Assembly (NCBI GenBank): GCA_002919305.1 | Contig: PKFB01000051.1 | Location: 32,001 to 96,000 of the forward strand | DNA length: 64,000 nucleotides | From: Actinomycetales bacterium | GTDB lineage: Bacteria > Actinomycetota > Actinomycetes > Mycobacteriales > Micromonosporaceae | Direction of reading: 5' to 3' | In this document: piece by piece, positions 1-8,062 of the stretch | Position numbering within the stretch: position 1 is the first letter of the stretch | Layout of the letters: each line of letters starts with the position of its first letter | Program-made: the position numbers and the translations under genes | The notes under the pieces: model-generated | Told to the model about the DNA's origin: nothing | Database searches by the model: none | The model's input: the letters and a program-made list of their open reading frames with translations, nothing else

Positions 1-3000
1 CAGCCGTCGCCATTGGCGCCATGCGGCGTGGCGTCGGTCGTTACCCGCTGTCTCCAAACGTTGCCACGATTCACAGTCGCTAACTAGGCGCGGGCGGAGC
101 TGTTCTAAGGCGTATTGGTTAATGCGTTGCGTGACGTAGCTGAGGTCCTTTGGACGGGGGTGTGGACGTACCAGGAAGAAAGCAGCGCCGATAGCGGCGA
201 CACCCTCCTCGTTGAGGATATTGTGTCCGCGTTCTATAGCCAGGATCGGCGCGACCAACAGCCATGCCTCATCGGTTCCGAAATCAGCTACGTCACCGCG
301 GCGCAGGAGGTGCGGGTCGTCCCAGCCGGTCTCCAACTCGTCGTCACCGACGAGGCAGCGCACCTGGCCCTTCCAGGACGACTTCAGGCGCAACAGTTCG
401 TTGGTAACGAGGCGGGCCTCGGCATAGCTACCAACCAGCAACATGATCTTCTGACGCCCCGGAGGGAGAGTGTCGCGCTCTCGTTCCAAGCGATTGCGTC
501 GCTTGGGTCCGGGGCCAGGACGGGTGAGAGACTCAACCATGCGCCGTAGCGCAGCGGTGCGTTGAGCACCGTAGAGTCCAGAGACCCAGATGGGGGTATG
601 TCGCGCGCCGGCGTATTGGATATCGAGGGCGAAGGTAGTCTCAGCAATACCAGCGAGCTTTTCTGCTGACGGTCGCAGGATCGCTCCCACGGGGACATCG
701 ATGTGGTACCGCGGGGAGCTGCCGGCCCAACTGGTGCCAGACAACAACAGGACGTTCGGTCCTGGGCCATCGGCGGGGAACAGATCCGGAAGGTTAATGA
801 GTAGAAAGCGGCCGACCCCCGAGTACCGGAAGAACCGGAACTCACCCATCTGTCCGTTGTCGTTCCCGTTCGGGTCCTCGACGTATTGGAAGCCCAGCAC
901 ATTACCCATGGGAGACTCTGGAACCGCCAGCGCTAGGTCGGTCGGCGGCCGCCGAATTTCGGTGGTCATGGTGTCGTACATGTCCAATTCGGCCGCGACC
1001 TCTGGCCAGATAGCAAGCATGAGATTAAGGCGGTGTGCCATCACCGCTACCGCGATCGCGATTTCTAGACGCCACACGGCATGGTTGAGATTATCGATCG
1101 TGACTTTACGACCTGGAATTAGCTCTCGATCGGTAAGATCAGTCAACCACTTCCGTACCCGTTCTTCGCGGATGTCTTCCTCGGTATCTGATAGCTGTGC
1201 CTCGGCCAGCTCCGCCAGAGAAGCCGCTAGACCAGTTGACACGCCGGTTGGGTCATCAATGAAGGTGTCGAATTCCCGGCGTAACTTCTGATAGAGCTTA
1301 TCGTCATCCCAGCCTGGCTCAGGCTTGTCGCCTTTACGAGCGGACAGGCCTGACCATTCCTGCGCCAGGCTGTTGAATAGCGTCCACGCCGTGAAGTAGT
1401 CCGTGTCGATCCACTTCAGAATCGGTCTGTCCGGCCGGGTGCGATCCCGTTGCAGCAATTGATAGATCATGTCAGCGGCGCTTCGTGCCTGGTGGAGCAC
1501 CCGGTTAAAACGGCGAATCTGCCGGGACCGCGTCTCGGCACGCCCACTGGCGCGGAGGCGTTCAGAGAAGCGCAAACCGATCTCGTCGATCCATGCTTCT
1601 GCACTAGGACCGAGCAATATCTGAGAGTGAGCGAACATCTCGTCGAGGTTGGCCTGTACTTGGTCCGCCTCGTCGACGAGGATGAGATCACTGCGCCGCC
1701 ACACTGCCTCCAAGTAGCGAAGCCGTAGCGGACTTAACGGTGTAGGCACTGGAGTATGCACCAGGCTCCAGGGGGTGGCGATCCACACGTTGGCGGTAAC
1801 CAACCGGCGGGCCGCTTCGTGGCGCTGGCAGCCGTGCCAGAGCGGGCAGGTGTGCGGAGTGCCTTCCCGCCAGTCGTCGAGTGGAGCATCGGCGTTGTGA
1901 GCAATGAGGTCCTGACAGGGAGCCTCGCGGACCATAAGGGGATGTTGGCGATCGCGGCGCAGGGCATCGAGTGCACAGGCAGTGCTGAGTAGATCGAAGC
2001 CGTAGGGATCATCAGGTGTGATACGGCCGGGAGCCGCCCGCTGAAGCCGATGGAGACGCTCAGCGTGTTGCGTCCGATTCCGCCCCATGATCGGTGCTGC
2101 CCGGACGCCGTCGTATCCGGACAGGACATGGGTGATACGTAGTGCGAGCGAGTTGTCGCCGACCACGATCGTCACGGTGTGGCCGTGTCGTGCCGCCCAC
2201 ACCGCCAATACCATGACCAGGGTGCTCTTGCCGACACTGACCATGCCGACCATGTGCAGCATGCGGTCGACGGTTAGGACGGTGGCATCACGGAAGGCGT
2301 CGTCGGTCGCCCGCACTTGGAGAGTGACCTCTTGCAGTCGCTGTTCCCACCGTTGGTCAGCCCGGCCGTGCTTCTGATCCTCGGCATCCATGGCTTGAGC
2401 GGTGGCTATGAGTTCCGCCCAGCTAACTGAGATCGGAGTGCGAGAGCGAACAGTGAGGTCGTGGGCGTCTGTCGCTGGAAAGCGTGGCAGATCATCGGGA
2501 ATGGTGACGCCGTAGCCGCGTGCGGTCGACCGCATCCGGTACGCACCGGGGTTGGCGTACCGAGCTGATTCCTTGACGAACGGCAGAGGCCGGGTGAGCA
2601 GCTCCTCATACCAGTCCCAGCGCGCTATGGCGACGCTGCATTCGTTCCGGCGGCTGATCAGTCGATATTCCTCATCCAGGTCGTAGCCTCGAACCTCTCG
2701 CGGCACCGACCGATAGCTCTCCAGCTCTTCTTTCCACCCGTAGAGGCGATGGGTGCGCCACAGGATCGTGCGGGCATTGGCGAGTCGGATCTGCGCATCA
2801 GAGGGAACCTCATGGACCGCATCCCACAGCGCGCGGTAACCATCGAGAAGCGCGGGCACTCCGGTGGCGGCTTGCCCGGGAGCCACTGTCTCCAATAGAT
2901 AGAGACTTAGTTCGAGCTCCATAAGACGCGGGATGGTGGGCTGACCATCCTCAGGGGTGTAGTGCGCTTTCAGTGCTTTGATGAACTGTTGCCGCCATGC

Positions 3001-3015
3001 ATGGATCTGTCTCAC
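1..3015 (-). CDS. XPD/DinG-like helicase of a pPIWI-RE defence island (partial, runs off left edge)
   Basis: The minus strand is open for 1005 codons from a GTG at 3015, overlapping the stop of the preceding gene (GTGA), to the window edge, so the C-terminus is missing. Seen: Walker A GMVSVGKST near residues 256-265; a Walker B/DEAD box LILVDEAD near 444-451; between them cysteines including HTCPLWHGCQRHEA, resembling the iron-sulphur region of XPD/DinG helicases (CPxxxxC followed by a helix and an ATP-like stretch); later LLLSGTSWAGSSP and APILAIERGHNI, matching C-terminal helicase motifs. The roughly 240-residue N-terminus before Walker A fits the extra domain of helicases in pPIWI-RE three-gene islands. 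Known: those islands pair such a helicase with an REase and a PIWI protein and are proposed to act on invading nucleic acid. Inferred: the PIWI gene lies beyond position 1. Another ATP-dependent defence helicase is the alternative. Confidence 0.75.
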   Translation of the reverse strand, partial: MRQIHAWRQQFIKALKAHYTPEDGQPTIPRLMELELSLYLLETVAPGQAATGVPALLDGYRALWDAVHEVPSDAQIRLANARTILWRTHRLYGWKEELESYRSVPREVRGYDLDEEYRLISRRNECSVAIARWDWYEELLTRPLPFVKESARYANPGAYRMRSTARGYGVTIPDDLPRFPATDAHDLTVRSRTPISVSWAELIATAQAMDAEDQKHGRADQRWEQRLQEVTLQVRATDDAFRDATVLTVDRMLHMVGMVSVGKSTLVMVLAVWAARHGHTVTIVVGDNSLALRITHVLSGYDGVRAAPIMGRNRTQHAERLHRLQRAAPGRITPDDPYGFDLLSTACALDALRRDRQHPLMVREAPCQDLIAHNADAPLDDWREGTPHTCPLWHGCQRHEAARRLVTANVWIATPWSLVHTPVPTPLSPLRLRYLEAVWRRSDLILVDEADQVQANLDEMFAHSQILLGPSAEAWIDEIGLRFSERLRASGRAETRSRQIRRFNRVLHQARSAADMIYQLLQRDRTRPDRPILKWIDTDYFTAWTLFNSLAQEWSGLSARKGDKPEPGWDDDKLYQKLRREFDTFIDDPTGVSTGLAASLAELAEAQLSDTEEDIREERVRKWLTDLTDRELIPGRKVTIDNLNHAVWRLEIAIAVAVMAHRLNLMLAIWPEVAAELDMYDTMTTEIRRPPTDLALAVPESPMGNVLGFQYVEDPNGNDNGQMGEFRFFRYSGVGRFLLINLPDLFPADGPGPNVLLLSGTSWAGSSPRYHIDVPVGAILRPSAEKLAGIAETTFALDIQYAGARHTPIWVSGLYGAQRTAALRRMVESLTRPGPGPKRRNRLERERDTLPPGRQKIMLLVGSYAEARLVTNELLRLKSSWKGQVRCLVGDDELETGWDDPHLLRRGDVADFGTDEAWLLVAPILAIERGHNILNEEGVAAIGAAFFLVRPHPRPKDLSYVTQRINQYALEQLRPRLVSDCESWQRLETAGNDRRHAAWRQWRRL

Positions 3016-4145
3016 GCCTGTGTCTCCAACCTAGTGGCAACCTCTTTGAGGAACTCGGACTCCGACACCGCAACTACTCGCTCACCGGGGCGTACTAATG
3101 GGCACTCTCGATGCAGCCGCTCCAGATATCGGGGTTGCGCCTTGACCTGTTCATGGGCGATGACGATGAACGCCCGATCAGCGTCGGGAGGAACGGCGAA
3201 CAGGCGGCGCTTGAGGTGGTTGGCGAGGCGGATAGGGTTACGCCACGCCTTCACATCCGCGACCCACGGGCGTTCATCGAAAACCGATAGATCGCAGGCG
3301 TCGAAGTCAGGCCATAGGTGAATAGGGGCGCCAAGCTTTTTCACCTTCTGCTCGATGCGGAGTTCTGCGCGACCAGGTCCGGTGATGAATGTGCGCAGTT
3401 CTCGTCGTAACCACCACACTCCTTCGTTCGCCGGATAGGTTGGTCCGGGTTTTCCTGGCCTAGGACAGGTAGCATCCACACACACCCAGGTACGGTCGTC
3501 GTCCAACGGCAGAACTAACCCACGACAGCCAGCACAGGTGCGGACCACACCGTCAGCGATGGCCTCTGGTGGTACTTCTGCGTACGCCTGACGGACCTCT
3601 CCAGCCAGTAACGCGAGTTCGGGAGTAGCGAGCCGTTCATCAAGGGCGAGCGCGGTCAGTGTTGGGTGCTCGATCAACAATCGTCGAAACGCCACATATG
3701 AGTCCGGCGCGTTCGCAGCGCGAGCCTTATCCATAACTGCTCGTACCAGCGCGGTTTCTCGGATTTCTCCTTCGACGTCGCCGCTGAGGCTGCCCAGCTC
3801 TTCACACGTGGTGTTGGGACGTCCGTAGGACAGCAGTGACTCTTCTGGATCGACACCGGCGCCGGTGAGGGTGATTGGCCACTCCTCAAATGGCTGTTCA
3901 GCCAATTGGAGTAGATCCATGACGCTGGCCGGCGGAGTGACGCCTTGGTGCCAGGACAGCAGTGTCATCTTGTCGAAGGCAGCCTGGAGATTCGCTGGGT
4001 AGGGCAGGCGGAATGGCTCGTTAGAGTTGATCCGCTGGTAGTACTCCAGGATCCCGCTTGCCAATTGCGCCACAGTGATATGGACGTCGGGCAACCATGA
4101 CGGCGGTGTCGAGCGGGAAGAAGCTGAATCGATGGCGCTGGTCAT
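3012..4145 (-). CDS. Restriction-endonuclease-fold protein (pPIWI-RE-associated REase)
   Basis: A 377-residue protein, ATG at 4145 preceded by AGAGGA. A treble-clef or zinc-ribbon-like cysteine set (CAGC, then CVDATC) lies near residues 213-236. The C-terminal third has a PD-(D/E)xK-like active site: PDFDACDLSVF followed by WVADVKAW, with the D-x-K step near residue 303. Known: the three-gene pPIWI-RE islands carry a stand-alone REase-superfamily protein of this size next to the helicase. The 4-bp overlap with the downstream helicase gene shows they are co-transcribed and probably translationally coupled. Inferred role: nuclease arm of an anti-invader system. The N-terminal 200 residues have no motif I recognise. 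Confidence 0.72.
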   Translation of the reverse strand: MTSAIDSASSRSTPPSWLPDVHITVAQLASGILEYYQRINSNEPFRLPYPANLQAAFDKMTLLSWHQGVTPPASVMDLLQLAEQPFEEWPITLTGAGVDPEESLLSYGRPNTTCEELGSLSGDVEGEIRETALVRAVMDKARAANAPDSYVAFRRLLIEHPTLTALALDERLATPELALLAGEVRQAYAEVPPEAIADGVVRTCAGCRGLVLPLDDDRTWVCVDATCPRPGKPGPTYPANEGVWWLRRELRTFITGPGRAELRIEQKVKKLGAPIHLWPDFDACDLSVFDERPWVADVKAWRNPIRLANHLKRRLFAVPPDADRAFIVIAHEQVKAQPRYLERLHRECPLVRPGERVVAVSESEFLKEVATRLETQA

Positions 4146-4238
4146 GCGGTCCTCTTTAGGAAGAAAAGAGAGAGAGGAGCTGTTTACCTCAAGTCAGGTC
4201 AAAAGTCTGTCTCGTGTCGTCGAGTCAGTGATCACCAG

Positions 4239-4260
4239 ACCACTATCGGGCCATAGTGGT
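4239..4260. promoter_or_regulatory. Inverted repeat upstream of the defence operon
   Basis: Two perfect 8-bp arms, ACCACTAT and ATAGTGGT, separated by 6 bp, 94 bp upstream of the REase start codon. The size and placement fit an operator for the defence operon, but no regulator gene is visible beside it and no clear promoter hexamers were identified. Confidence 0.4.
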
Positions 4261-4883
4261 TTCCTATGACGCCAGGTGAGCCGGGGCAGGTCGCCCTTAA
4301 GGAGGGAGCTGTTTTCGGTAGAAGGTGGGTCGAGCAACCGGTGGTAGCCGGATGTATACGCGCCCGCAAGACGGAGGTGCGTGTTATTCCAGGTGAGACC
4401 ACCGGTCAGGTGCCGGGTGGGGTGAGATGGGCAGCGGGGGATAGCACAGAAGGCAAGCTCTTCGTTCTCAAGGTTGAGTTTGAACATGATCCACAACATC
4501 GTAGAGAAAGAAAAGCAGGCCGTGACGGACACCGTGTGCGACAAAGATCTGTCGCATAAATGACACTCAGTGCGTTGGAGGCGTGGGCGAAGGCATCTAT
4601 GTGTTTGAGTGGCCGTTGATTGACTACCTGATCAACAGGGTGAGTTCCGGATGCGCTGACGGTTTGCGGAGACGTACCCCGGAAGGTGGGCGCTCATGGT
4701 GACAGGGCCGGGGAGATCTCCCCGGCCCTGTTCACGGTGACGAGTATGACGAGGTTCTGTCTGAGGAAGCGCGGGGGAGAAAGCGGAAGGCGTACCGAGA
4801 AGCGCTGCGGCCCGGCGCGTCCCATGCGGTCTACGATGCGACGTTCCTTTTGAAGTGTGGGTGAGTTAAGGCCTGGCGTTTCG
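4261..4883. other. Intergenic stretch with possible gene remnants
   Basis: No convincing gene. An open frame at 4266-4559 on the plus strand (97 codons) has no recognisable family and ends in arginine-rich low-quality sequence. Between about 4586 and 4864 two short plus-strand segments in different frames have plausible coding composition: one with VGEGIYVFEWPLIDYLINR, one ending at 4864 with EALRPGASHAVYDATFLLK. They could be pieces of a decayed small gene at the edge of the defence island. I cannot assign a family. Confidence 0.35.
4703..4730. terminator. Perfect 28-bp palindrome, terminator-like
   Basis: The arm CAGGGCCGGGGAGA is followed directly by its exact complement, giving a fully self-complementary 28-bp element. 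Imperfect pairing continues outside it (GTGA on the left, TTCAC on the right). It may be a bidirectional transcription terminator between the HAAS gene end and the defence operon, or a protein-binding site. There is no T-run longer than two bases. Confidence 0.45.
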
Positions 4884-5822
4884 TTACCGACGGACCTCGC
4901 GGAAGCGGCGGACCATCTCGACAGCGCTCACCACAAGCACCCCTAAAGCCGCGATGGTGTAGACGGCGTCTGATGGCCTTCCATCGGCGATGGCGTTGAG
5001 GAAGTCGGGATTGAAGAGCATCTGCTCCTGGAGGATCCAGGCCAGGGGGAGGGCGAAGAAGGCGTTAGCAGCGGCGTACCAGATGGCCATGGTGAAGGTC
5101 CAGGTGCGGGTGACGGTCCGAAGTAGGTCGAGTACCACGAGGGTGACCAGGCCGGCGAGGATGGGCCAGATCCAGTTCAGCCACAGGTCCGGGTTGAGGA
5201 TCGTTATCGACTCCCCGTTGGCCCGGTACGGGCGGGCAAAGTGCTGCCAGAGGATCAGCCCGATCAGCAGGGTGTACCACACCGCCGACGCGCAGATCGT
5301 GAAGGCGGGCTTGCGTGCTTCAGGGAGTTCGGGCAGGTCGTCGGGGGTCCAGGCAGGGGTGCCGCCGGCTGCGCTTTCGCGGTACCGGGTCCGGTCGATT
5401 AGGGCGAATATCACGGTGAGCCAGGCGATCATCTGGGCGCCGACGTTGAGCACGGTGTCGACACCCACGCCGATGGCTGATCCTACGTTGTTGTTCTCGA
5501 AGACATTGACGACCATGGCCGCGGCGGTGACCAGCGGTAACACGGTGGACAGCAGGAGCGTCAGCAGCCGGATGTACGTCGGGTAAAGGTCCGGGCCGAT
5601 CAAGGCGAGGGGCCGGTCGGCATAGCGGGCAGCCAACCGGATAGGGTCGCCCATCTCGATGAGCACCTCTCGCTCTGCCGCACCGGGATCGGTGGGGTTC
5701 CGGGCGTCGATGGCGTCGGCGATTGTGGCGCGCAGCTCGTTGGCGACGTCATCGCGCTGGTCGGCTGGGATTCGCCGGACGACCTCGTGCACGTAACGCT
5801 CGGTCAGCGTGCTCGTGCTCAT
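4884..5822 (-). CDS. HAAS-domain multi-pass membrane protein paired with PadR
   Basis: A 312-residue protein starting at the ATG (MSTSTLTERY) that overlaps the PadR stop codon by 4 bp, so it is translated together with it. Residues 1-80 form a helical HAAS-type domain (EVVRRIPADQRDDVANELRA, then a GDPxxLAxxYxDRP motif), typical of membrane proteins encoded with PadR regulators. The rest is about seven hydrophobic segments with a central charged loop. Function is unknown; known relatives are permease-like or signalling proteins controlled by the adjacent repressor. A longer upstream frame exists but overlaps the PadR coding region and is unlikely to be used. Confidence 0.8.
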   Translation of the reverse strand: MSTSTLTERYVHEVVRRIPADQRDDVANELRATIADAIDARNPTDPGAAEREVLIEMGDPIRLAARYADRPLALIGPDLYPTYIRLLTLLLSTVLPLVTAAAMVVNVFENNNVGSAIGVGVDTVLNVGAQMIAWLTVIFALIDRTRYRESAAGGTPAWTPDDLPELPEARKPAFTICASAVWYTLLIGLILWQHFARPYRANGESITILNPDLWLNWIWPILAGLVTLVVLDLLRTVTRTWTFTMAIWYAAANAFFALPLAWILQEQMLFNPDFLNAIADGRPSDAVYTIAALGVLVVSAVEMVRRFREVRR

Positions 5823-6163
5823 CGGTTCTCCTTGAGTAGTTGTGAGATTGAGGTGACGAGGTCCTGCCACTCGCGTACCAGGGCATCGCGTGCCCGGGAG
5901 CCATCGGGGCTGACCCGGTAGAACTTCCGTGGTCGGGATTCGTCGGTGTTCCACTCGCTGGTGAGCAGGCCCTGTTTCTCGAGCCTCCGCAGCAGCGGAT
6001 AGAGGGTGTTGCCGTCGACGGGGATACCTGCCTTATTGAGGGTTTCTAAGAGCGCGTAGCCGTACCAGGGCTCCTCAAGGAGCACTAGACAGGCCAGAAC
6101 CACTGTGCCGCGCCGCAGTTCCTGGGCCTGACCAAGGACCAGCTCTTCTAAGCTCACGGTCAC
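5819..6163 (-). CDS. PadR-family transcriptional repressor
   Basis: A 114-residue winged-helix regulator: LLEEPWYGYALLETL, then DGNTLYPLLRRLEKQGLL with the recognition helix, then the wing around SRPRKFYRVSPDG, and a short C-terminal dimerisation helix. This is the compact PadR-s2 layout. The GTG start at 6163 directly abuts a large palindrome that also contains the promoter, so the protein probably represses its own operon (this gene and the HAAS membrane protein). A second in-frame GTG lies two codons later. There is no Shine-Dalgarno sequence, in line with a leaderless transcript. Confidence 0.9.
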   Translation of the reverse strand: MTVSLEELVLGQAQELRRGTVVLACLVLLEEPWYGYALLETLNKAGIPVDGNTLYPLLRRLEKQGLLTSEWNTDESRPRKFYRVSPDGSRARDALVREWQDLVTSISQLLKENR

Positions 6164-6194
6164 ACGATACTGTGTGGCACACAGTATCGTCCAA
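6164..6194 (-). promoter_or_regulatory. PadR operator embedded in a leaderless promoter
   Basis: Perfect 13-bp inverted repeat at 6164-6190 (arms ACGATACTGTGTG and CACACAGTATCGT, one central base), with the GTGT/ACAC core common in PadR sites. On the minus strand a -35-like TTGGAC (6194-6189) and a -10-like CAGTAT (6172-6167) are 16 bp apart, so a bound repressor would cover the promoter. Transcription would begin at about the start codon. Confidence 0.7.
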
Positions 6195-6326
6195 CGCGTA
6201 ATGAAGTGTGATCGACAATGTTGTTCTCGGAGCTGGTCGGGCTAGACCGGTGACCTGTGCCGTGGCGCTCAGAGCGGTCTTCATCGCTACGCGGGTGACC
6301 GGTCGCGCCCGGGTACGCCGATGACA

Positions 6327-6366
6327 AGCGGGCCATACCACTGCCGCAGCCGTGGTATGGCCCGCT
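6327..6366 (-). terminator. Hairpin terminator after the amidohydrolase gene
   Basis: A perfect 15-bp stem (left arm AGCGGGCCATACCAC, right arm GTGGTATGGCCCGCT) with a 10-nt loop, 30 bp downstream of the amidohydrolase stop on the minus strand. No long U-tract. Confidence 0.7.
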
Positions 6367-6395
6367 GTTCAGGGGGGTGACAGGGTCCTGCGGGG

Positions 6396-7865
6396 TTAGC
6401 GTTTCCACCGGGCGCCGCCGGCGTCCCAATTGGTGTAGGTGTAGGGGTTGTCGAGGAGCTTCGTCTCAGGGATGGCGGGGTTCATGCCGGCGGTCCAGGC
6501 CTCCTCGCCAAGGGTGCTGCATAGGTACTCCACGGTCTGCTCGGCGGCGCGCCGGGCCGCTGCGAGGTCGATGTCGACGAGGCGATGGGCGTACTTGACG
6601 ATCCGGCCGTTGACCATGACGGTGTGCACGTCGCCGCGCTGTGCCTGGAAGGCGACGTGCCCATAGGGATGCAGCAGGGGGAACATCACAGGGGAGAGGT
6701 CGTTTTTGATCAGGACGACGTCGGCTTTCTTGCCCGGCTCGAGGCTGCCGACCATCGAATCCAGTCCCAGCGCCTGAGCGCCGCCGCGGGTGGCCCACTC
6801 GACGACCTGCTCGGCCCGCAGATGGCAGTGGGTGACGGTCTCCTGTTTGGCGTGCGCCTCTAGGTGTTCGCGGGCGCGATCCGCGCCGAGGGTGGCGCGC
6901 ATGGCCGAGAACAAGTCACCGCTCCACCACACGCTGGTGTCCATGGAGAGCGATACCGGGATGCCGTACTGGCGCAGCTGCCAAGTGGGTGGGTAGCCCT
7001 GCCCGGCGCTTTGTTCGCTTTCGGTGGAGACCGAGACGAAACCACCGGTGGCCGCGATGCGGTGGTAGGAGTCGGGGGTGAGGGTGGCGGCGTGCACGTA
7101 GATGGTGCCCGGGGTCATGAAGCCGTGGTCGTACATCAGCCGGATGCCGTCGTCGTTGGTGGCGCCCCACACCCCGGCATGGGTGGTGACTGACACGCCC
7201 AAGTCGCGAGCCACCTCGAAGGCGGCACGTTCCGGGAAGTCGGGGTCACCGGTGACGTCGAAGGCCATTTGAAAGCCGAGCATGTCGCCGTGGCCGTCGA
7301 TGCGGCGGGCCACGAAGTTCCGAAACTCCGGGCTGGTCGCCCACTCCCAGGGGGCCTGCTGGAGGTTGCCGTAGGCCAACACGAACCGGCCGGGCACGGA
7401 CTCCAACGCGTCGAGGGCGGCGTCGGCGTGGTCGACGGTCCGCAGCCCATGGGACCAGTCGACGGTGGTGGTGACGCCCGCGTCCAGCGCTTCGATAGCG
7501 CCGAGCAGGTTGCCGGCGTAGATGTCTTCGGGGCGGAAGATCTTGCCCCACTCCAGGTAGTACCAGACGAAGTACTGGGTGAGAGTCCAGTCGGCGCCGT
7601 AGCCGCGCATTACCGTCTGCCACAGGTGCCGGTGGGTGTCGATCATGCCGGGCATCAGGATGCCGCCGCTGGCGTCGATCTCGACGGTGCCCTCGGGGAC
7701 GGAGAGGTGGGGCCCGACGGCCTCAATGCGGTCGCCGAGCACGAGCAGGTCCGCGTCGGTCAGGACGCGGCGCTGGGTGTCCATGGTCAGCACCACGGCG
7801 TGACGGAACACCACGGCCCGGCCGGGTTCGACCGACCCGCTGTGCGGGTGGGAGACGGTCACCAT
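6396..7865 (-). CDS. Amidohydrolase-superfamily metal-dependent hydrolase (ATZ/TRZ/cytosine-deaminase-like)
   Basis: A 489-residue protein. I chose the ATG at 7865 (MVTVSHPHSG) because AAGGGA lies 6-7 bp upstream; an in-frame start at 7937 has no such site. Metal-site signatures of the family are in order: GMIDTHRHLWQT (HxH) after the first beta-strand, TTHAGVW, a histidine in IYVHAATL, and SMDTSVWW with the conserved aspartate. The C-terminus returns to the small beta-sandwich (GKKADVVLIKND, VMVNGRIVK). Known relatives deaminate or dechlorinate N-heterocycles and amines in the cytosol. The substrate is unknown here. It is divergent from an IclR regulator and has a dyad in its upstream region, so it probably belongs to the same catabolic regulon as the dioxygenase genes. 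Confidence 0.85.
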   Translation of the reverse strand: MVTVSHPHSGSVEPGRAVVFRHAVVLTMDTQRRVLTDADLLVLGDRIEAVGPHLSVPEGTVEIDASGGILMPGMIDTHRHLWQTVMRGYGADWTLTQYFVWYYLEWGKIFRPEDIYAGNLLGAIEALDAGVTTTVDWSHGLRTVDHADAALDALESVPGRFVLAYGNLQQAPWEWATSPEFRNFVARRIDGHGDMLGFQMAFDVTGDPDFPERAAFEVARDLGVSVTTHAGVWGATNDDGIRLMYDHGFMTPGTIYVHAATLTPDSYHRIAATGGFVSVSTESEQSAGQGYPPTWQLRQYGIPVSLSMDTSVWWSGDLFSAMRATLGADRAREHLEAHAKQETVTHCHLRAEQVVEWATRGGAQALGLDSMVGSLEPGKKADVVLIKNDLSPVMFPLLHPYGHVAFQAQRGDVHTVMVNGRIVKYAHRLVDIDLAAARRAAEQTVEYLCSTLGEEAWTAGMNPAIPETKLLDNPYTYTNWDAGGARWKR

Positions 7866-7877
7866 GCCGTCCCTTCT

Positions 7878-7893
7878 ACGGACATGCGTCCGT
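7878..7893. promoter_or_regulatory. Candidate IclR operator upstream of the amidohydrolase gene
   Basis: The 16-bp dyad ACGGACATGCGTCCGT (6-bp arms, 4-bp centre) lies 13 bp upstream of the amidohydrolase start. Near-identical half sites recur at 8001 and 9054, upstream of the IclR gene and the CoA-transferase fusion. Confidence 0.6.
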
Positions 7894-8000
7894 ACTGCGG
7901 TCTGAGAGAGTATTGAATGTAACAATGAGGAGCTCACCTTGGGGTGTCAAGGGCCAATCACCATAGGATTCGCGCGAGATTCGTTCATTGCGGCCGCCGT

Positions 8001-8024
8001 GCGGACATCCGTTTGCGATCCGCG
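8001..8024. promoter_or_regulatory. Candidate IclR operator upstream of its own gene
   Basis: Contains GCGGACATCCGT, a compressed version of the 7878 dyad, and ends in a further TCCGC half site that pairs with the first GCGGA. It is 39 bp upstream of the IclR start, consistent with autoregulation. Confidence 0.5.
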
Positions 8025-8062
8025 TGAAGAGAGGGCGGTGCCGCCGAGCAGGAAGGGACAGC

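Noticed and set aside
384..902. Minus-strand open frame of 172 codons over the helicase region
   Set aside because: It lies in a different frame from the continuous 1005-codon helicase frame and is rich in Ser/Arg/Pro without family resemblance: a shadow.
4194..4544. Minus-strand 116-codon open frame upstream of the REase gene
   Set aside because: No ribosome-binding site, no family, and it spans the inverted repeat at 4239 and the likely promoter region.
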